The notes below the pieces were generated by a model that made no database searches, was not told the DNA's origin, and saw only the letters and a list, made by a program, of their open reading frames with translations. Positions 34,443 to 42,799 of a stretch of 64,000 bases of DNA are shown here, one piece after another (positions within the stretch are counted from its first letter, which is position 1; each line of letters starts with the position of its first letter). Position numbers and translations under genes: made by a program. The stretch lies in contig NZ_JBEPMX010000003.1 of NCBI RefSeq assembly GCF_040545925.1, positions 62,001-126,000 on the forward strand, read 5' to 3'. The DNA comes from Alkalibacillus flavidus (GTDB taxonomy: Bacteria > Bacillota > Bacilli > Bacillales > Alkalibacillaceae).

Positions 34443-35168
34443 CTACTGTCGTTCGGCAAATTTCGCCATCGTCTCACTCATAAACTTGGCAAGACCATCC
34501 CCGAATTGATCGATATTTTGTTCAAAACGCTCATCTTGGACATACATCATGCCCAGCCCTTTGAACATCTCAGGCGTGTACGTCGCGACGTTGTGATTTA
34601 AAAAATCATACCACTTTTTAATCGCGGTTTGAGCCTCTGTTGACGTTGGGTCCACGTCGCGAATCGTCGCTAACTCACGGTAGATCGCATTCATCTCTTC
34701 CTGCTTCGACTCATCCATTTGCGCGACATTCGACTGCGCTTCATCAACCTTCGCATCACCCCAACGTTCGCGCACTTCCTCTTCGTAAGGATTTACACTA
34801 AAATCAAATCCTTTAAATTTCTCTTCATTCGCCACGCTTATGCCTCCCTTCTGCGCCTCGATTGCTCCATCCACCGTCTCCAACATTCGATCGAGTTGCG
34901 CTCGTTTATTTAACAACATCTGACGGTGAAGCTGCAACGCCTCGAGCTGATCATAGGCCGGGTTGTGGATGATTTCCTTAATATCTTTGAGCGGCAACCC
35001 GAGCTCTTTAAAAAATAAAATGTGCTGAAGCATCGTCAAATCGTCATCCGAATAGTCACGATAACCCGTTTGCGGATCTTTATCAGGCGTCAACAGCCCA
35101 ATCTCATCATAGTGATGCAGCGTGCGCACACTAATGCCGACTAACGATGCGACGTCTTGTACTTTCAC
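34443..35168 (-). CDS. MerR-family regulator with TipAS antibiotic-recognition domain
   Basis: 241 aa from a GTG at 35168 (GAAGGAG upstream). MerR HTH VKVQDVASLVGISVRTLHHYDEIGLL, a coiled-coil dimerisation helix at about residues 75-115, and a TipAS domain at about 120-240 (NPYEEEVRERWGDAKV, ATYTPEMFKGLGMMYVQDERF). TipA-type regulators activate multidrug genes on binding thiopeptide-like ligands. No target gene is adjacent. Confidence 0.85.
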   Translation of the reverse strand: MKVQDVASLVGISVRTLHHYDEIGLLTPDKDPQTGYRDYSDDDLTMLQHILFFKELGLPLKDIKEIIHNPAYDQLEALQLHRQMLLNKRAQLDRMLETVDGAIEAQKGGISVANEEKFKGFDFSVNPYEEEVRERWGDAKVDEAQSNVAQMDESKQEEMNAIYRELATIRDVDPTSTEAQTAIKKWYDFLNHNVATYTPEMFKGLGMMYVQDERFEQNIDQFGDGLAKFMSETMAKFAERQ

Positions 35169-35229
35169 GATGATCAACTCCTTCTCCTGTAGCATAATCC
35201 CTCACGCAACGTGATAGTCAAGTCAGATT

Positions 35230-35475
35230 TGTGGAAATCCTCTCATTTTATTGGGGATAGATTCGGGAAAAATCCCCTTACCTTGTGTACAACTTTGGGA
35301 TAAATCTGCATGTAACGTGGAAAAACCTTGTGAAATCGCTCACTTATGCACATTTGTACACAGATTGTTGTGTACAAAGTTATTTTGTCCACAATTTTTC
35401 AGTGGACAAGTCGCCGGTTATGCACAGTGGCGCATTATATAGATTCATGTTTTACTAAAGCTTTGTGGATATGAT
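35230..35475. other. Cluster of DnaA-box-like sites in a gene-free stretch
   Basis: Exact TTATGCACA at 35344-35352 and 35418-35426, plus TGTGGATAT (35464-35472), TGTCCACAA near 35390 and TTGTGTACA twice. TTATNCACA is the DnaA box core. The words recur at roughly 21-22 bp, so this may instead be another member of the periodic repeat class. Confidence 0.4.
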
Positions 35476-35487
35476 CTGAATGTCGGA

Positions 35488-35630
35488 TTTCGCCGTATTC
35501 GTCGTGATTTTCGCCGTATAATTCCAAAAAAGCGCCGTATCTGCTTTGATTTTCGCCGTATGTTCAAGAGATTTCGCCGTATAACGCTCAAATTTCGCCG
35601 TATAACGCTCAAATTTCGCCGTAAAACCGA
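35488..35630. repeat. 21-bp-period array, CGCCGTAT word (7 units)
   Basis: CGCCGTAT occurs seven times at exactly 21-bp spacing, preceded by TTT or AAG. The last complete units are identical over 21 bp. Same family, other orientation, as 30498-30592. Confidence 0.88.
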
Positions 35631-35646
35631 TTTTTCACACTAAAAA

Positions 35647-35678
35647 AACCTGCCCCACAACGTTACGGGAGCAGGCTT
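35647..35678 (-). terminator. Terminator of the formamidase gene
   Basis: GC-rich stem (AGCCTGCTCCC with GGGGCAGGTTT on the minus strand) and T7 tail, 12 bp past the stop. Confidence 0.82.
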
Positions 35679-35689
35679 CTCACCATTAA

Positions 35690-36625
35690 TTACTTAAAAA
35701 TCTTTTGCGGTAAATAAGCTGAGACGAGATAATTCGGCACATCGACGATTTCGCTAATTTTCAAATCGACTGCGACACTTGATAAAGCGTACGCATCCTG
35801 ATCGCTCAGTCCGTATGTTTCGCCGAGATGCTCAATCATATACTCCACCGCTTTTTTCGATGCCGTCATGAGGTCGTCGCTATGACCAGTCGTCACGTAA
35901 TATCCTTTTTCATCTAAGCCTGTCGTCAGTGGGCCTGGCGTAATAAAACGCGGTTCTTGGATCGACTTGCCCTTATGTAGCTTGAACTTAAGCTGAATTT
36001 CCATCGGGGCTTCAATCGCTGTCCCGCACACTTCACCGTCACCTTGCGCGGCGTGCGTGTCACCAACTGAAAAGAGCGCTCCAGCGACCCACACCGGTAA
36101 AAACAAACGCGTCCCTTTCGTTAAATGACGAATATCCATATTACCCCCGTTTTGACGCGGCGGCACGACACTATGCTCACCCGCTTCAGGCAGCGCTACA
36201 CCGATCGTTCCCGGAAACGGCTTCGTCGGAATCTCGATGCCATCCGCAAACTGCGCCACATTTTGATTGTTTAAATCCCAAATTTTCAAATGTGGATCAG
36301 GAAATTGCTCATTCAATAAGCCAAAGCCCGGAATAATCGCCGTCCAACCCCAGCTCATCGTACCAAAATGCTCAATCTCCACTTCAAGCGTATCGCCCGG
36401 TTCTGCGCCTTCCACATAAACAGGCCCCGTCACCGGATTTACTTTGCTAAAATCTAAATTCGGCACATCACTCGACGTCGATTTCTCAGACAATTGTCCA
36501 CCAGACGCGTCGTGCACTTCGAAATGCACACTCTCACCTGGCTTCACCGACTTAATCGGCTCCAAACTGTTATCCCATACCGTATGATGACAATGTTTAT
36601 GAATCGTATGATCATGATTGTGCAT
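35690..36625 (-). CDS. Acetamidase/formamidase family protein (FmdA_AmdA)
   Basis: 311 aa. Family motifs: VTGPVYVEGAEPGDTLEVEI, SWGWTAIIPGFGLL, FPGTIGVALPEAGEHSVVPPRQNGGNMDIRHL, VGDTHAAQGDGEVCGTAIE. It hydrolyses formamide or short-chain amides to acid plus ammonia. The extreme N-terminus (MHNHDHTIHKHCHHTVW) has seven His and one Cys in 16 residues, an unusual metal-binding tail. AGGAG precedes the ATG. Monocistronic. Confidence 0.85.
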   Translation of the reverse strand: MHNHDHTIHKHCHHTVWDNSLEPIKSVKPGESVHFEVHDASGGQLSEKSTSSDVPNLDFSKVNPVTGPVYVEGAEPGDTLEVEIEHFGTMSWGWTAIIPGFGLLNEQFPDPHLKIWDLNNQNVAQFADGIEIPTKPFPGTIGVALPEAGEHSVVPPRQNGGNMDIRHLTKGTRLFLPVWVAGALFSVGDTHAAQGDGEVCGTAIEAPMEIQLKFKLHKGKSIQEPRFITPGPLTTGLDEKGYYVTTGHSDDLMTASKKAVEYMIEHLGETYGLSDQDAYALSSVAVDLKISEIVDVPNYLVSAYLPQKIFK

Positions 36626-36717
36626 AATATCACTCCTTTTTACGCATCATAGCACAGAATGATCTAAATTTTTAGTTAAATGTTTTAAAAATTTTTAATT
36701 TAAGATGATCTGGATGT

Positions 36718-36775
36718 CGATATCGTCGAGTTTTACCATAAATCGTCGCAATCAGCTATATATCGTCGATCACCA
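36718..36775. repeat. Inverted copies of the GACGATA 20-bp repeat
   Basis: ATATCGTCGA / AAATCGTCGC / ATATCGTCGA at 20-bp spacing, i.e. the 29700 and 34084 family read on the opposite strand. It sits between the divergent formamidase and quinone reductase genes, upstream of the operator. Confidence 0.75.
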
Positions 36776-36813
36776 ATCAAACCAAGCACATCATTTGTCG
36801 CGCCCAACTTATT

Positions 36814-36834
36814 TTACTTACAATAGATAAGTAA
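36814..36834. promoter_or_regulatory. TTACTTA/TAAGTAA operator upstream of the quinone reductase gene
   Basis: Perfect 7-bp arms TTACTTA (36814-36820) and TAAGTAA (36828-36834), 7-bp spacer, 35 bp before the start codon. It shares the TACTTAC/GTAAGTA word with the catE-like promoter (12364-12383). Confidence 0.5.
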
Positions 36835-36868
36835 CTGATTATAAATAAAAATGGAGAGTGACCCTATT

Positions 36869-37804
36869 ATGCAAGCGATAAGAATACATGAATACGGCGG
36901 GCAGGAACAGCTCATCGAAGAAACGATCGAAAAACCAAGGCCGGAATCTGGCCAAGTGATCGTGAAACAGCACGCGACGTCGATTAACCCACTCGATTGG
37001 AAGCTACGTGCTGGTTACTTACAAGACATGGTCCCGTTTGAATTCCCCGTCATTTTAGGTTGGGACACAGCAGGCGTCGTCGATGAAGTCGCCGATGATG
37101 TAACCGATTTTCAAATTGGTGACCGCGTGTTTGCACGCCCTGAATTAACGAACGAAGGCACATACGCGGAATACACAGCCGTTGATGCACACTTACTCGC
37201 ACACATTCCTGAAAACATTACATTCCAAGAAGCAGCCGGCGTACCACTGACGACGATGACGGCTTGGCAATGTTTATACGATTTCGCCGATATCCAACCA
37301 GGTGATAAAGTGTTAATCCACGCAGGTGCTGGTGGCGTTGGCACGATGGCGATCCAACTCGCTAAAATAACAGGTGCCCACGTCGCAACCACAGCTAGCA
37401 CACACAACGTCGAATTTCTTTATTCACTCGGTGCTGATGAAGTCGTCAATTACAAAAAACAAGATTTCACCGATGTATTAGAAGACTTCGATTTCGTCCT
37501 CGACACGCTCGGCGGCGAAATTCAAGAACACAGCTATAAGGTGTTAAAAGAAAGCGGCAAGCTAGCATCCGTCGCTACACCACCTGATGAAAACCAAGCC
37601 GAAGCACACAACGTCAAAGCCGGATTCGTTTGGTTACAGCCCGTCGGAGAGCAAATGCGCGCGATCGCAAAACTGCTTGAAGACGAAAAAATCAAACCTG
37701 TCATTGGCCATCATTACCCACTGTCAGAACAAGGCATTCGCGACGCCCACGCGCTAAGCGAAACCCACCACGCCAAAGGTAAAATTGTAATAGATATCGA
37801 TTAA
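36869..37804 (+). CDS. Zinc-independent MDR NADPH:quinone reductase-like oxidoreductase
   Basis: 311 aa from the ATG at 36869 (GGAGAGTG upstream; an earlier ATG at 36851 has no ribosome site). N-terminal GroES-like domain (INPLDWKLRAGYLQDMVPFEFPVILGWDTAGVV), then a Rossmann domain with VLIHAGAGGVGTMAIQLAK. Structural zinc cysteines are absent, as in the QOR branch. Predicted to reduce quinones or enones with NADPH. The shared operator with the dioxygenase gene suggests a common electrophile-stress regulon. Confidence 0.83.
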   Translation: MQAIRIHEYGGQEQLIEETIEKPRPESGQVIVKQHATSINPLDWKLRAGYLQDMVPFEFPVILGWDTAGVVDEVADDVTDFQIGDRVFARPELTNEGTYAEYTAVDAHLLAHIPENITFQEAAGVPLTTMTAWQCLYDFADIQPGDKVLIHAGAGGVGTMAIQLAKITGAHVATTASTHNVEFLYSLGADEVVNYKKQDFTDVLEDFDFVLDTLGGEIQEHSYKVLKESGKLASVATPPDENQAEAHNVKAGFVWLQPVGEQMRAIAKLLEDEKIKPVIGHHYPLSEQGIRDAHALSETHHAKGKIVIDID

Positions 37805-37810
37805 TCAAAA

Positions 37811-37836
37811 AACTGGATGAGCGCACTCATCCAGTT
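37811..37836. terminator. Bidirectional terminator between quinone reductase and patatin genes
   Basis: Perfect 11-bp stem AACTGGATGAG / CTCATCCAGTT with loop CGCA, A6 on the left and TTTATT on the right. Confidence 0.9.
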
Positions 37837-37839
37837 TTA

Positions 37840-38691
37840 TTATTGCTCTAAAAATTGTCTTAACGACGGCGCGAGGACTTCCGCATCGTGATAGCCTTGA
37901 TTGTAAAGCGCCGTCAGTTTTTGCTTATTCCGTTCGACACGTCCAACTTCTGGTGCGCTCGAAGGACTAATGACAAACACATTCCCTTTAGCTTCTTCCT
38001 TATAAATATAATCAAGCGTGTCATTGTACACGTGATGACGACGATTCAACGCCTCAAGCAATCCAGGATAATCCCGGTATTTTCGCCGGATCCATCTACG
38101 AAACGATTGCGGTTTTTTGTAATAGCCACGTTCTTTCGTTAGCACCACGACATGCTTCGTGTTACCATCGCGTTCTGACTGGCGAAGCGGAATCGGGTCC
38201 GCAATCCCACCATCCATTAAATAACGCCCTTCAAACTCGACAACAGGGGCCACTAACGGAAGGGAACTCGACGCCCGAAGCAACGTCACCATGTCATCAG
38301 GGTATTCCGACTTTCGGTAATACAACGCCTCACCTGTCATACAATCCGTCACACCCACAACAAAATCCTCTTTTGCCTGGTCAAACGTCTGATAATCAAA
38401 TGGCGCTAACTCATTCGGCAATGTATCAAACAAAAAATCCATCCCGAACAACTGCCGCTTCCGCACCAAATTCCGAAGCGACAAATAATCCGGATGGTCC
38501 ACAAAATCAATATTCACACGACGATTCCGGTCCAACTGCCTCGCCACATACGACGAGCCATTACAAGCCCCCGCCGACACACCAATCGTATACGGCAAAT
38601 ACCAATCCTGCTCCATCATATAACGCAACACGCCAGCCGAATAAACCCCGCGACTGCCGCCACCTTCTAGAACTAAACCTGTTTGTTTCAT
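37840..38691 (-). CDS. Patatin-like phospholipase
   Basis: 283 aa. Catalytic Ser-Asp dyad: oxyanion-hole motif GGGSRG (10-15), nucleophile elbow GVSAG (S39), and DGG with D160 in YLMDGGIADP. The YjjU-like C-terminus includes KKPQSFRRWIRRKYRDYP. Probably a membrane-lipid acyl hydrolase; in vivo substrate unknown. Monocistronic. Opposite-strand frames are compositional shadows. Confidence 0.83.
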   Translation of the reverse strand: MKQTGLVLEGGGSRGVYSAGVLRYMMEQDWYLPYTIGVSAGACNGSSYVARQLDRNRRVNIDFVDHPDYLSLRNLVRKRQLFGMDFLFDTLPNELAPFDYQTFDQAKEDFVVGVTDCMTGEALYYRKSEYPDDMVTLLRASSSLPLVAPVVEFEGRYLMDGGIADPIPLRQSERDGNTKHVVVLTKERGYYKKPQSFRRWIRRKYRDYPGLLEALNRRHHVYNDTLDYIYKEEAKGNVFVISPSSAPEVGRVERNKQKLTALYNQGYHDAEVLAPSLRQFLEQ

Positions 38692-38802
38692 CGTATCCCT
38701 CGTTTTAGTCAGAATAACTCCTCGATATTTTTAACGAAAAAGACCACATTCGAAATTGGAATGTGGTCAACTTATATTAATTCATTCATCATCAAACAAA
38801 TA

Positions 38803-38919
38803 TTACCAAACATAATAATCAATTCCCAATTTTTGAAACCATTCATTTAATTCATGTCGTTCCCGTTTGCTCAGCTTTTGTGTTTTTAAGTAATTTAAAT
38901 CAATATTTAGCTTGCTCAA
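38803..38919 (-). CDS. Putative 38-aa protein (TTG start)
   Basis: Open from TTG 38919 to 38803: MSKLNIDLNYLKTQKLSK..., ending GIDYYVW. Hydrophilic, helical. Overlaps the frame-corrected end of the neighbouring small ORF by 3 bp. No strong ribosome site. Real only if the pair was once an operon. Confidence 0.3.
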   Translation of the reverse strand: MSKLNIDLNYLKTQKLSKRERHELNEWFQKLGIDYYVW

Positions 38920-38922
38920 TAT

Positions 38923-39107
38923 TCATTTTCTGTTGTCCTTAAGTTTTTTTAAAATCTTAGCTTCAACTGGGTCTCTAGGACGCAATCGACCTTCATTATA
39001 TCTAGGATTTTTTTGACTTCTTGTTCAAATTCTTTAATCGTGTCTCCATATAATTCTAAGTTCTTTTTTCTTTGGCGTCGCAACTCTTCTAAGGTCAAGG
39101 GTTTCAT
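38923..39107 (-). pseudogene. Small charged protein gene with one-base deletion
   Basis: Starts at ATG 39107 behind AGGAGGGG: MKPLTLEELRRQRKKNLELY... As written it ends at 38949 after 52 codons. One more A in the A7 tract (plus-strand T7 at 39008-39014) restores a 61-codon frame through VKKNPRYNEGRLRPRDPVEAK to KKLKDNRK. Family not recognised; highly charged and helical. The region 38692-39340 otherwise holds no gene. Confidence 0.45.
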
Positions 39108-39340
39108 CTTCAATCCCCTCCTATAAATTTCACACCCAATATCATATCATCTTATTCCAATGTATACTTTCTTTATAATATAATAATACGCCTCAGTTGT
39201 TCCTTTTTCAAATAAAAGTTACCAGTCCATAATCAATAACAAACCAAAGTCGCTTCAAAAGCCCCGTCTCCGAATTTAGACAGTTGGTTGATGCTTTTGA
39301 AGGTCGTGGTACTTTGAATTTGTATTAATCGAAAAACATT

Positions 39341-42229
39341 TTATTCATCAGTTAAATACTTATATAAATGATATTCCACAGGTTGTTCCAGCATCATGTT
39401 CATATGGACGACAGGGATTTGCTTCCCGTGTTTATCCAACATCTTATCTTCTTCTACAGTTTCTCTGTCAGGTGTCGCCTGCCCTAGATAATAAAAGTCT
39501 TTCCCTTCATCATCATCTTTCTTTAGGAAAATATGAATATCAATACCATGATCTTGAGAATGAATAATATTCTGCACCTCATGTGACTTTAATGAACGAT
39601 TACTTCTGGTGTACCATTTGAAAACGTCAGGACTTAATAACTCATCACCGTAATCAATACTCGATTCAACATCTTGTTTATGGTATGTTACAAAAATCGG
39701 ACAAGTCCCATGTTTTACTTTATACCCATAAACCGTTGAACTTTCATCTTTATCCCATTCCAATAGTTTACAAGCATCTTTGCGAGAATATTTCTCATAA
39801 AGCGTAAACGGCTCATCATCATCGTATGACTCAGCTTTTTCTTTAGCTGTGGCCAATACGTCTAACACTAATGATTTAAAGAATTCATCTTCTAGTCCTT
39901 TAACAAAGGTATTGTTTAAATATATTTCATTTTGTTCAATTGAAACTAATGACTCTCCTCCATACTTTTTCATGTCAGTCTCTTTGAAAAAAGATAAAGT
40001 GAATATATTTTTCACTGATTGAATCGTCTTATCATCAATTTCACATCCAAGACTGGATAACCTACTCTTATAGGACTCCTCTGTAACCGAACTGTGATTA
40101 ATTAACATCTCTAATAGAACGATCTCATGCATTCGTTTACCATTTAATATTTCTTTGGATAGCATCGTTAATATTTTATATTCTTGTAGACCAACACTCG
40201 GTAAATCTTTCACCCCAACTTTGTGCAAGAATTCAAAGTAATTATCGTATTTATCAACAATTACTTCTGGATCAATCGATTCATGATTTAAAAAATCATA
40301 TAGATAAGGAATTTCACCTAGCTTGTACTGAAGCTGTTTAAACTCTTCCCGTAAAATTTTTAACTGCGATAAGTTTTCATTGTTAATAGAATCAAAAACG
40401 TGTTTCTTAGCAACTTCTTCAAAATTTATCGTTGATACACCTGTGATATAACTTGTATCAACCGTTTTTCGTCGAATATTATCTTTATTTTGTGAATGAT
40501 CACCTGATAAAGCAACAGGAATCAAATAGTTTTTCTTGTAATTACCGATAAAATCAATCACCGTCACAAAATCTTTTGAATCATGTTTTCTTAGCCCTCT
40601 TCCTAATTGCTGAACAAAAATAATGCTCGATTCAGTTTGTCGTAACATGACCACTTGATTGATCGATGGAATATCTATTCCTTCATTAAAAATGTCGACC
40701 GTCAAGATATAATCAAGCTCGCCATTTTCTAGTTTATTAACATATTCTAATCTCACATCCTGAGAGTCTTCACCTGTTAGGGCAACCGTTCTGTAGCCTC
40801 GTTCATTGATCAACTGCGATAACTTCTTGGCTTCTTCTCTTTGACTACAAAAGATCAAGCCCTGAACACGATCACCGGAATATCCGTAATAATGTATTTT
40901 CTCTAATACGTGATCAACGCGTTCTTTCGTGACTAACTGCGACAATTTTGTTGTGTCATCAATTATTTCTCCATTTATTTCAAAGTCTGTCACACCAAAA
41001 TAGTGAAACGGAGAAAGCATGTCTTCTTCCATCGCTTCTTGTAAACGAATTTCATAAGCTATGTTGTAATCAAATAACTCATAAATATTAAAATCATCCG
41101 TACGTTCTGGTGTTGCAGTCATACCCATTAAAAATTGTGGTTCGAAATGATTAATCACTTTTTGGTAAGATTGAGCACCTGCCTTGTGGACCTCATCAAC
41201 TAATATGTAATCGAATAATTCTGGATCTAATTGTTGCAGTGTTTCATCTTTAGATATTGATTGAATCGTCGCAAACAAATATCTAGCATTCAGATCCTTG
41301 CTTGAACCAGACAATATGCCGTAATCATCATCTTTACCACCCAGAATCGTCTTATAATCTTCTAATGCTTTTTTCAATATTTGCTCACGGTGAACAATGA
41401 ATAACATCCGTTTCGGTTTATAGCGCCTGACATCAAACGCAGATAAAAACGTTTTACCTGTTCCGGTAGCAGATACAACCAATCCTTTATCATGCCCCTG
41501 GCTTCTGACCGCTTCTATTTCATGCAAAGCTGCTTCTTGCATTTTGTTCGGTGTGACATTCACTGCTTTCTCTAGCGAATTAAATTGATACTCTCCGGGG
41601 AAATCAAAGACGTTGTCAGACCATTGTTCCTGAGCAGTTGGCTGATACATTTGTTCATACTGGTCAATCCATTCAGACGTTAATGGCTGCGACTGATCCC
41701 AAACATCTTCAAATTGCTCTTTAAAATGATTGATCAACTCACCATTATCATGTGAGGTTAGCTTTACATTCCATTCATGATTCACTTTCAATGCATGCGC
41801 TGTCAGATTAGAGCTTCCAATAATTAATGACTGATAAGAATCTCGTTCGAATATGTATCCTTTTGCGTGAAAACCCTCTACATCTGTTAAACGCACTTCA
41901 ACATTTGTCACTTTTAATAATTCACGAAACACATTTGGTTGATTAAAATGTAAAAATGTTGATGTCAAAATTTTACCTTTGACTCCCTTTTTCTTGAGGT
42001 CATACAGTAATGCTTTTAACGTAGCTAGTCCACTCTCTGTGATAAATGCAACTGAGAAAATAAATGAATGACAGTTCTCTAACTCTTCATGAAAGGCTGA
42101 TAAAACCGTGTGACGGTTTTGTTGATCATTAATCAATAATTGAGGTTTGTAGGCTTCACTACTCTTCACATAACGATCAATAAATCCTTTCCTCAGGGAG
42201 TTTTCTAATTCTTGCACAAAACTTTCCAT
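39341..42229 (-). CDS. PLD-nuclease/SF2 helicase/DUF3427 protein
   Basis: 962 aa. Residues 35-190: phospholipase-D-like nuclease half-site, H121-A-K123 in FHAKGYIFE and GSSN141. Residues 225-580: superfamily 2 helicase with Walker A SATGTGKT (253-260), DEVH box (345-348), TATPERTD (371-378), and motif VI FVQQLGRGLRKHDSKD. The C-terminal third is DUF3427 (LLEWDKDESSTVYGYKVK, KMLDKHGKQIPVVHMNM). Second gene of an operon, 12 bp after a Nudix hydrolase. Such nuclease-helicase proteins are good candidates for DNA defence or repair; the function has not been settled as far as I know. Confidence 0.87.
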   Translation of the reverse strand: MESFVQELENSLRKGFIDRYVKSSEAYKPQLLINDQQNRHTVLSAFHEELENCHSFIFSVAFITESGLATLKALLYDLKKKGVKGKILTSTFLHFNQPNVFRELLKVTNVEVRLTDVEGFHAKGYIFERDSYQSLIIGSSNLTAHALKVNHEWNVKLTSHDNGELINHFKEQFEDVWDQSQPLTSEWIDQYEQMYQPTAQEQWSDNVFDFPGEYQFNSLEKAVNVTPNKMQEAALHEIEAVRSQGHDKGLVVSATGTGKTFLSAFDVRRYKPKRMLFIVHREQILKKALEDYKTILGGKDDDYGILSGSSKDLNARYLFATIQSISKDETLQQLDPELFDYILVDEVHKAGAQSYQKVINHFEPQFLMGMTATPERTDDFNIYELFDYNIAYEIRLQEAMEEDMLSPFHYFGVTDFEINGEIIDDTTKLSQLVTKERVDHVLEKIHYYGYSGDRVQGLIFCSQREEAKKLSQLINERGYRTVALTGEDSQDVRLEYVNKLENGELDYILTVDIFNEGIDIPSINQVVMLRQTESSIIFVQQLGRGLRKHDSKDFVTVIDFIGNYKKNYLIPVALSGDHSQNKDNIRRKTVDTSYITGVSTINFEEVAKKHVFDSINNENLSQLKILREEFKQLQYKLGEIPYLYDFLNHESIDPEVIVDKYDNYFEFLHKVGVKDLPSVGLQEYKILTMLSKEILNGKRMHEIVLLEMLINHSSVTEESYKSRLSSLGCEIDDKTIQSVKNIFTLSFFKETDMKKYGGESLVSIEQNEIYLNNTFVKGLEDEFFKSLVLDVLATAKEKAESYDDDEPFTLYEKYSRKDACKLLEWDKDESSTVYGYKVKHGTCPIFVTYHKQDVESSIDYGDELLSPDVFKWYTRSNRSLKSHEVQNIIHSQDHGIDIHIFLKKDDDEGKDFYYLGQATPDRETVEEDKMLDKHGKQIPVVHMNMMLEQPVEYHLYKYLTDE

Positions 42230-42241
42230 ATAATAACCTCC

Positions 42242-42652
42242 CTATGACTCGTTATTTACTGAAAAATCTCCTTCGATTTGTTTAATAGCTGGTATATCAG
42301 CTGGAGCCCAATCTAACTGTGACAATTCACTCGGTAATAGCCATTTTATTTTTTCATGCTCCGTTAAAACAGGATCTCCGTCTATTAATTTGCAGTAATA
42401 AGTCGTTAAATGAATCACTCCAAAATCGTACTCATAAACTGTATGTTCTATTTGATCACCAATGCTAATCTGACACTGAAACTCTTCATCAATCTCGCGC
42501 TTAAGTGCATCATGAGGTGTTTCATCTACTTCCACTTTGCCACCAGGAAATTCCCATTTATAATCAAGGGTCGATTTATTTCCTCTTTGAGCACAAAGTA
42601 TTTTGCCATCTTTTATAATAACTGCACCCACAACGAAAATATCTTTTTTCAT
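42242..42652 (-). CDS. Nudix hydrolase (MutT-like)
   Basis: 136 aa from the ATG at 42652 (GGAGG six bases upstream). The Nudix box is complete: G38KVEVDE44...R52EIDEE57F. VVGAVIIKDGKILCAQR and WLLPSELSQLDWAPAD are typical of the 8-oxo-dGTPase/(deoxy)nucleoside triphosphate pyrophosphohydrolase branch. It would sanitise or deplete nucleotides. Coupled to the PLD-helicase gene (12-bp gap), so the two proteins probably work together. Confidence 0.85.
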   Translation of the reverse strand: MKKDIFVVGAVIIKDGKILCAQRGNKSTLDYKWEFPGGKVEVDETPHDALKREIDEEFQCQISIGDQIEHTVYEYDFGVIHLTTYYCKLIDGDPVLTEHEKIKWLLPSELSQLDWAPADIPAIKQIEGDFSVNNES

Positions 42653-42799
42653 ACGCAACCTCCGAATCACAAAATGTTTCCTTTCATTGTAACAAAATAT
42701 AAATATTAAAAATAAAATATCATTTAAAACCTCGTCATGTAACCCCAAACCCCAAAATATGTTAAACTACCCCTAACAAACAATACGAAGGTGACGGCT

